This document shows, piece by piece, positions 61,817-64,000 of a stretch of DNA of 64,000 bases. The stretch spans positions 36,745-100,744 of the forward strand of contig CAJTZX010000005.1 of the NCBI GenBank assembly GCA_910584345.1, given 5' to 3'. The translations under genes and the position numbers were made by a program. This DNA comes from an uncultured Eubacterium sp. Lineage in GTDB: Bacteria > Bacillota > Clostridia > Lachnospirales > Lachnospiraceae. How positions within the stretch are numbered: the stretch's first letter is position 1; each line of letters begins with the position of its first letter. The notes beneath the pieces were generated by a model. The model did not search any database and was not told where the DNA came from. It was given only the letters and a program-made list of their open reading frames with translations.

Positions 61817-62335
61817 ATGAATCGTACATCTTACACAAAATTTCAAGAATTAAAGCTGGACACATCCTGTATTGGATTATCTCTTGAGGAAACACAGAAA
61901 TATTTTTGTACCCCGCTGGGAGCGGAGGTAATTGGTTGGGACAACGGTATTCATTATTGTTTTATTCAAGGTTTTGATGAGATAGTATTTGCTGTAAATC
62001 CTGAAACTTGTTGTGAGTATTATGTTTATCCAATAGCAAGGAATTTTAACGACTTTTTAAGCCTTATACTTGCAGTAAAAAGTACAAACGTATTACAGCA
62101 AATCATTCAATGGGACAAACAGCAGTTTACGGATTTTGTTTGTTCGCCGGATGAGATTGCATATACTTTCCAAACAGAGGTAAAGAATGTTCTGTCTGAA
62201 ATTCAGACAAATTTGGGAATCGTTCCAATGCAAAATCCTTTTGAGTATGTAAAGGACCTTCAAAAAACATTTTTATACGATCAGATAATTTTTAGTGATG
62301 AGTTTTATGATTTGACAGGAATTGAGAAACCCTGA
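61817..62335 (+). CDS. putative immunity protein for the HNH nuclease (SUKH-like)
   Basis: This 172-residue protein has no signal peptide and is acidic, as expected for a cytoplasmic nuclease inhibitor. The middle reads IHYCFIQGFDEIVFAVNPE...YYVYPIARNFNDFLSLILAV, similar in rhythm to SMI1/KNR4 (SUKH) immunity proteins, in which VYPIARNFxDFL precedes a helix. I am not certain of the family. The ATG at 61817 follows AAAGGA by ten bases. It lies 64 bp after the HNH gene, shares its AT-rich codon use, and is closed by a strong terminator, so the two form a unit. Confidence 0.65.
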   Translation: MNRTSYTKFQELKLDTSCIGLSLEETQKYFCTPLGAEVIGWDNGIHYCFIQGFDEIVFAVNPETCCEYYVYPIARNFNDFLSLILAVKSTNVLQQIIQWDKQQFTDFVCSPDEIAYTFQTEVKNVLSEIQTNLGIVPMQNPFEYVKDLQKTFLYDQIIFSDEFYDLTGIEKP

Positions 62336-62347
62336 TAAGATTTCAGG

Positions 62348-62399
62348 AGAACGGATACCGCTGCAAATAAGTGATATTGTAGCGGTATCCGTTCTTTTT
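62348..62399 (+). terminator. terminator of the HNH toxin/immunity unit
   Basis: AGAACGGATACCGCT (62348-62362) pairs perfectly with AGCGGTATCCGTTCT (62381-62395), then TTTTG. Confidence 0.92.
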
Positions 62400-62591
62400 G
62401 TGTCTAAGAGACCACATTCAATCCTATTTCCAAACTGTTTTATGCGATTAAATAGCAAAAATTGGCAAGGTAATTCAGTATACGCTACGATAGACAGTAA
62501 TATAGTTATATGATATAATTTTTGAGGTAAAATCAGAAAATTTTCATCTATTTTTCTGTATAAATCCATAGTTGTAGAAAGCAGGCGAAAA

Positions 62592-63728
62592 ATGAAAACG
62601 TGGAAGATTTCAAAGAAACTACGAATAACGCAGCAACGATGTATTTTGTTTTTAATTCTGGTAATCACGGCTGTACTCATTATGGCGTGGAATTCCAGGG
62701 GGTTTACGAACTGGTACCGGCTGCATATATTTCCGATTTGGACGAATCTGCTCGGACGGATATCTGATTGGTTTTCTGGGTCTGTAGGTGAAATTTTGAT
62801 TTTGGCAGGGATTTGTCTTGTACTGTTGGAGATCGTGCTGCTGCCTTTGTTTGCTGTCAGGCGGAGCCGTTTTTTGAAGTATCGTACGTGGAATTTCAGG
62901 CTGCTTTGCTGGATTTTTGTATACATATATGGAACGGAAACATTGAACTGCTTTGTGATGTATCATGCGTCGACCGTAGAAGAACAGTATTTTCAACAAA
63001 AAGACGATTACGGCAGGGAGGAGCTAATAGCAGCATACACGCAGGTGGTAACAAAGGCGAATGAACTGTCAAATAAAGTAAATCGGTCGGCAGATGGAAC
63101 TCCGGTCTATGATGGGTCTAGAGAAGAGTTGTATGAGCAGTGCGTGAAGGCGATGCAGGCACAGGGAGAGGTATATCCGTATCTGGCAGGATATTATCCG
63201 GATCCGAAACCAATTCGTGCCTCTCATTTTATGAGCCAGCAGCATTTGCTTGGCATTTATTTTCCGTTTACAATGGAAGCAAATTATAATACGGTGATGT
63301 ATCCGGTAAATGTACCTGCGACGATCTGTCATGAATATTCGCATTTAAAAGGAATTATTTTAGAGGATGAAGCTAATTATTTTGGATTTGTTGCCTGTAC
63401 AGAAGCAGAAGACATTTATTTGCAATATTCCGGTTATTTAAGTGTATTGGGTTATCTGGCAAGGCAGGTGAGAACGAGTGTGCCACAGGAAATACGACAG
63501 ACGATGGAAACTGCAAATGAGCAGGTATGCAAAGACGATGTGTTTTTGACGCAAGAGCAGTGGAAACAGGTTGAAAACAAAGCAGTTTTTTCTACGGAGA
63601 CAGTTAATAAAGCAACAAATGTATTTTTGGAGACAAATCTTACGATGAATGGCGTGGAAGATGGCATTCACAGTTATAGCAGGGTAGTGCGTCTGGTCGT
63701 GCGGTATTATGCAGAAAAACGAGAATAG
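62592..63728 (+). CDS. DUF3810 membrane protein, putative zinc metalloprotease
   Basis: This 378-residue protein has three membrane segments in the first 125 residues (LFLILVITAVLIMAW; ILILAGICLVLLEIVLLPLF; LLCWIFVYIYGTETL) and an external domain with a gluzincin motif: His247-Glu248-Tyr-Ser-His251 in CHEYSHLKGIILEDEANY, where Glu260 is the likely third zinc ligand. This is the DUF3810 family, common in Lachnospiraceae and of unknown substrate. A weak AGGCGAAAA site precedes the ATG. GC content returns to that of the core genes. Confidence 0.88.
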   Translation: MKTWKISKKLRITQQRCILFLILVITAVLIMAWNSRGFTNWYRLHIFPIWTNLLGRISDWFSGSVGEILILAGICLVLLEIVLLPLFAVRRSRFLKYRTWNFRLLCWIFVYIYGTETLNCFVMYHASTVEEQYFQQKDDYGREELIAAYTQVVTKANELSNKVNRSADGTPVYDGSREELYEQCVKAMQAQGEVYPYLAGYYPDPKPIRASHFMSQQHLLGIYFPFTMEANYNTVMYPVNVPATICHEYSHLKGIILEDEANYFGFVACTEAEDIYLQYSGYLSVLGYLARQVRTSVPQEIRQTMETANEQVCKDDVFLTQEQWKQVENKAVFSTETVNKATNVFLETNLTMNGVEDGIHSYSRVVRLVVRYYAEKRE

Positions 63729-63818
63729 ACAACCTGCTGGACAAAATGCCTAGAACATAGTACAATAGCATAGGAATTTATTTCTGAAAGTATGGAGGAG
63801 AATAAGGAGGGACTATTT

Positions 63819-64000
63819 GTGAAAATACAGGATTTTGCGAATATGCAGCAATTTGAGCAGATTATTTCAAATTGGGCGGTTGCAACAGGACTTGCAGCGG
63901 TTGCAATTGATATAGATGGAAAATATATTTCCAAGCAATATAATTTTACACCACTTTACAACTTTTTGAAAAATAAAATAACGCACAAGACACTTTCTCA
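63819..64000 (+). CDS. PocR ligand-binding domain protein, 5' end only; possibly interrupted
   Basis: The GTG at 63819 lies after AATAAGGAGG and opens a frame that runs off the window. Residues 1-43 (VKIQDFANMQQFEQIIS, then NWAVATGLAAVAIDIDGKYISKQYNF) match the start of PocR sensory domains, which bind small ligands and are usually fused to AraC-type DNA-binding or histidine-kinase domains. After YNFT, PocR proteins normally continue with an EFCMKYTR-like Cys-rich part; here the sequence becomes PLYNFLKNKITHKTLS and strongly A/T-rich. Either this is a divergent member or an insertion begins near 63948. Confidence 0.65.
   Translation, partial: MKIQDFANMQQFEQIISNWAVATGLAAVAIDIDGKYISKQYNFTPLYNFLKNKITHKTLS

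Overview
The window looks like a chromosomal segment of a low-to-moderate GC, Gram-positive anaerobe of the Clostridia, most likely a Lachnospiraceae member. The case rests on strong AGGAGG ribosome sites with frequent TTG/GTG starts, a tricistronic GerA-type germinant receptor (spore former), a class 1B dihydroorotate dehydrogenase (PyrK/PyrD), formate-tetrahydrofolate ligase, a heterodimeric ABC exporter, and several small conserved proteins typical of that family (DUF6465, DUF1934, DUF3810). No prophage, CRISPR array or rRNA is visible.

Layout: 1-950 is the 3' part of a PD-(D/E)XK (Rpn/transposase-associated) nuclease. 1015-8375 carries a rhamnosyltransferase-like enzyme, glmS, a secreted papain-type protease and an HtrA protease with a long low-complexity N-terminus. 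8407-10750 is a divergent MATE exporter/LysR pair. 10863-18073 holds ogt, dnaE, pfkA, a SpoU methyltransferase, a small conserved gene and a RelQ-type alarmone synthetase, followed by a tRNA-Gly(GCC) on the other strand. 18433-25872 has a DUF255 thioredoxin-fold protein, three small genes, nfo, a class A PBP and thrH. 25941-32263 has the ABC exporter pair, then a coupled two-gene unit: a cytoplasmic ParB-like + BMP-domain protein and a metallophosphoesterase. 32480-36271 is the germinant receptor operon. 36356-37288 is a decayed secreted-protein gene. 37698-42726 has DUF1934, a membrane-anchored protein, a secreted trigger-factor-like isomerase, asnS and a TPR lipoprotein.

42791-46759 is a pyrimidine operon (pyrC-pyrF-pyrK-pyrD), followed 20 bp later by moxR-DUF58-transglutaminase (46780-51452) and a BlaI/BlaR1-like pair (51555-53217). 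53329-60459 has a Glu-rich repeat protein, an iron alcohol dehydrogenase, an AI-2E family permease, an L,D-transpeptidase preceded by a structured leader, and fhs.

The most accessory-looking part is 60460-62591. It is visibly more AT-rich and encodes a secreted protein ending in an HNH nuclease domain, followed by a small protein that looks like its immunity partner. The window ends in a DUF3810 membrane metalloprotease and the first codons of a PocR-domain gene whose sequence departs from the family abruptly, perhaps because a mobile element begins there.

The strongest candidates for something new are the HNH toxin/immunity pair, the about 100-nt structured RNA ahead of the L,D-transpeptidase gene (57120-57222), the ParB-BMP/phosphoesterase pair, and a dispersed hairpin element present at least three times. 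All assignments come from reading the sequence; no database search was run.
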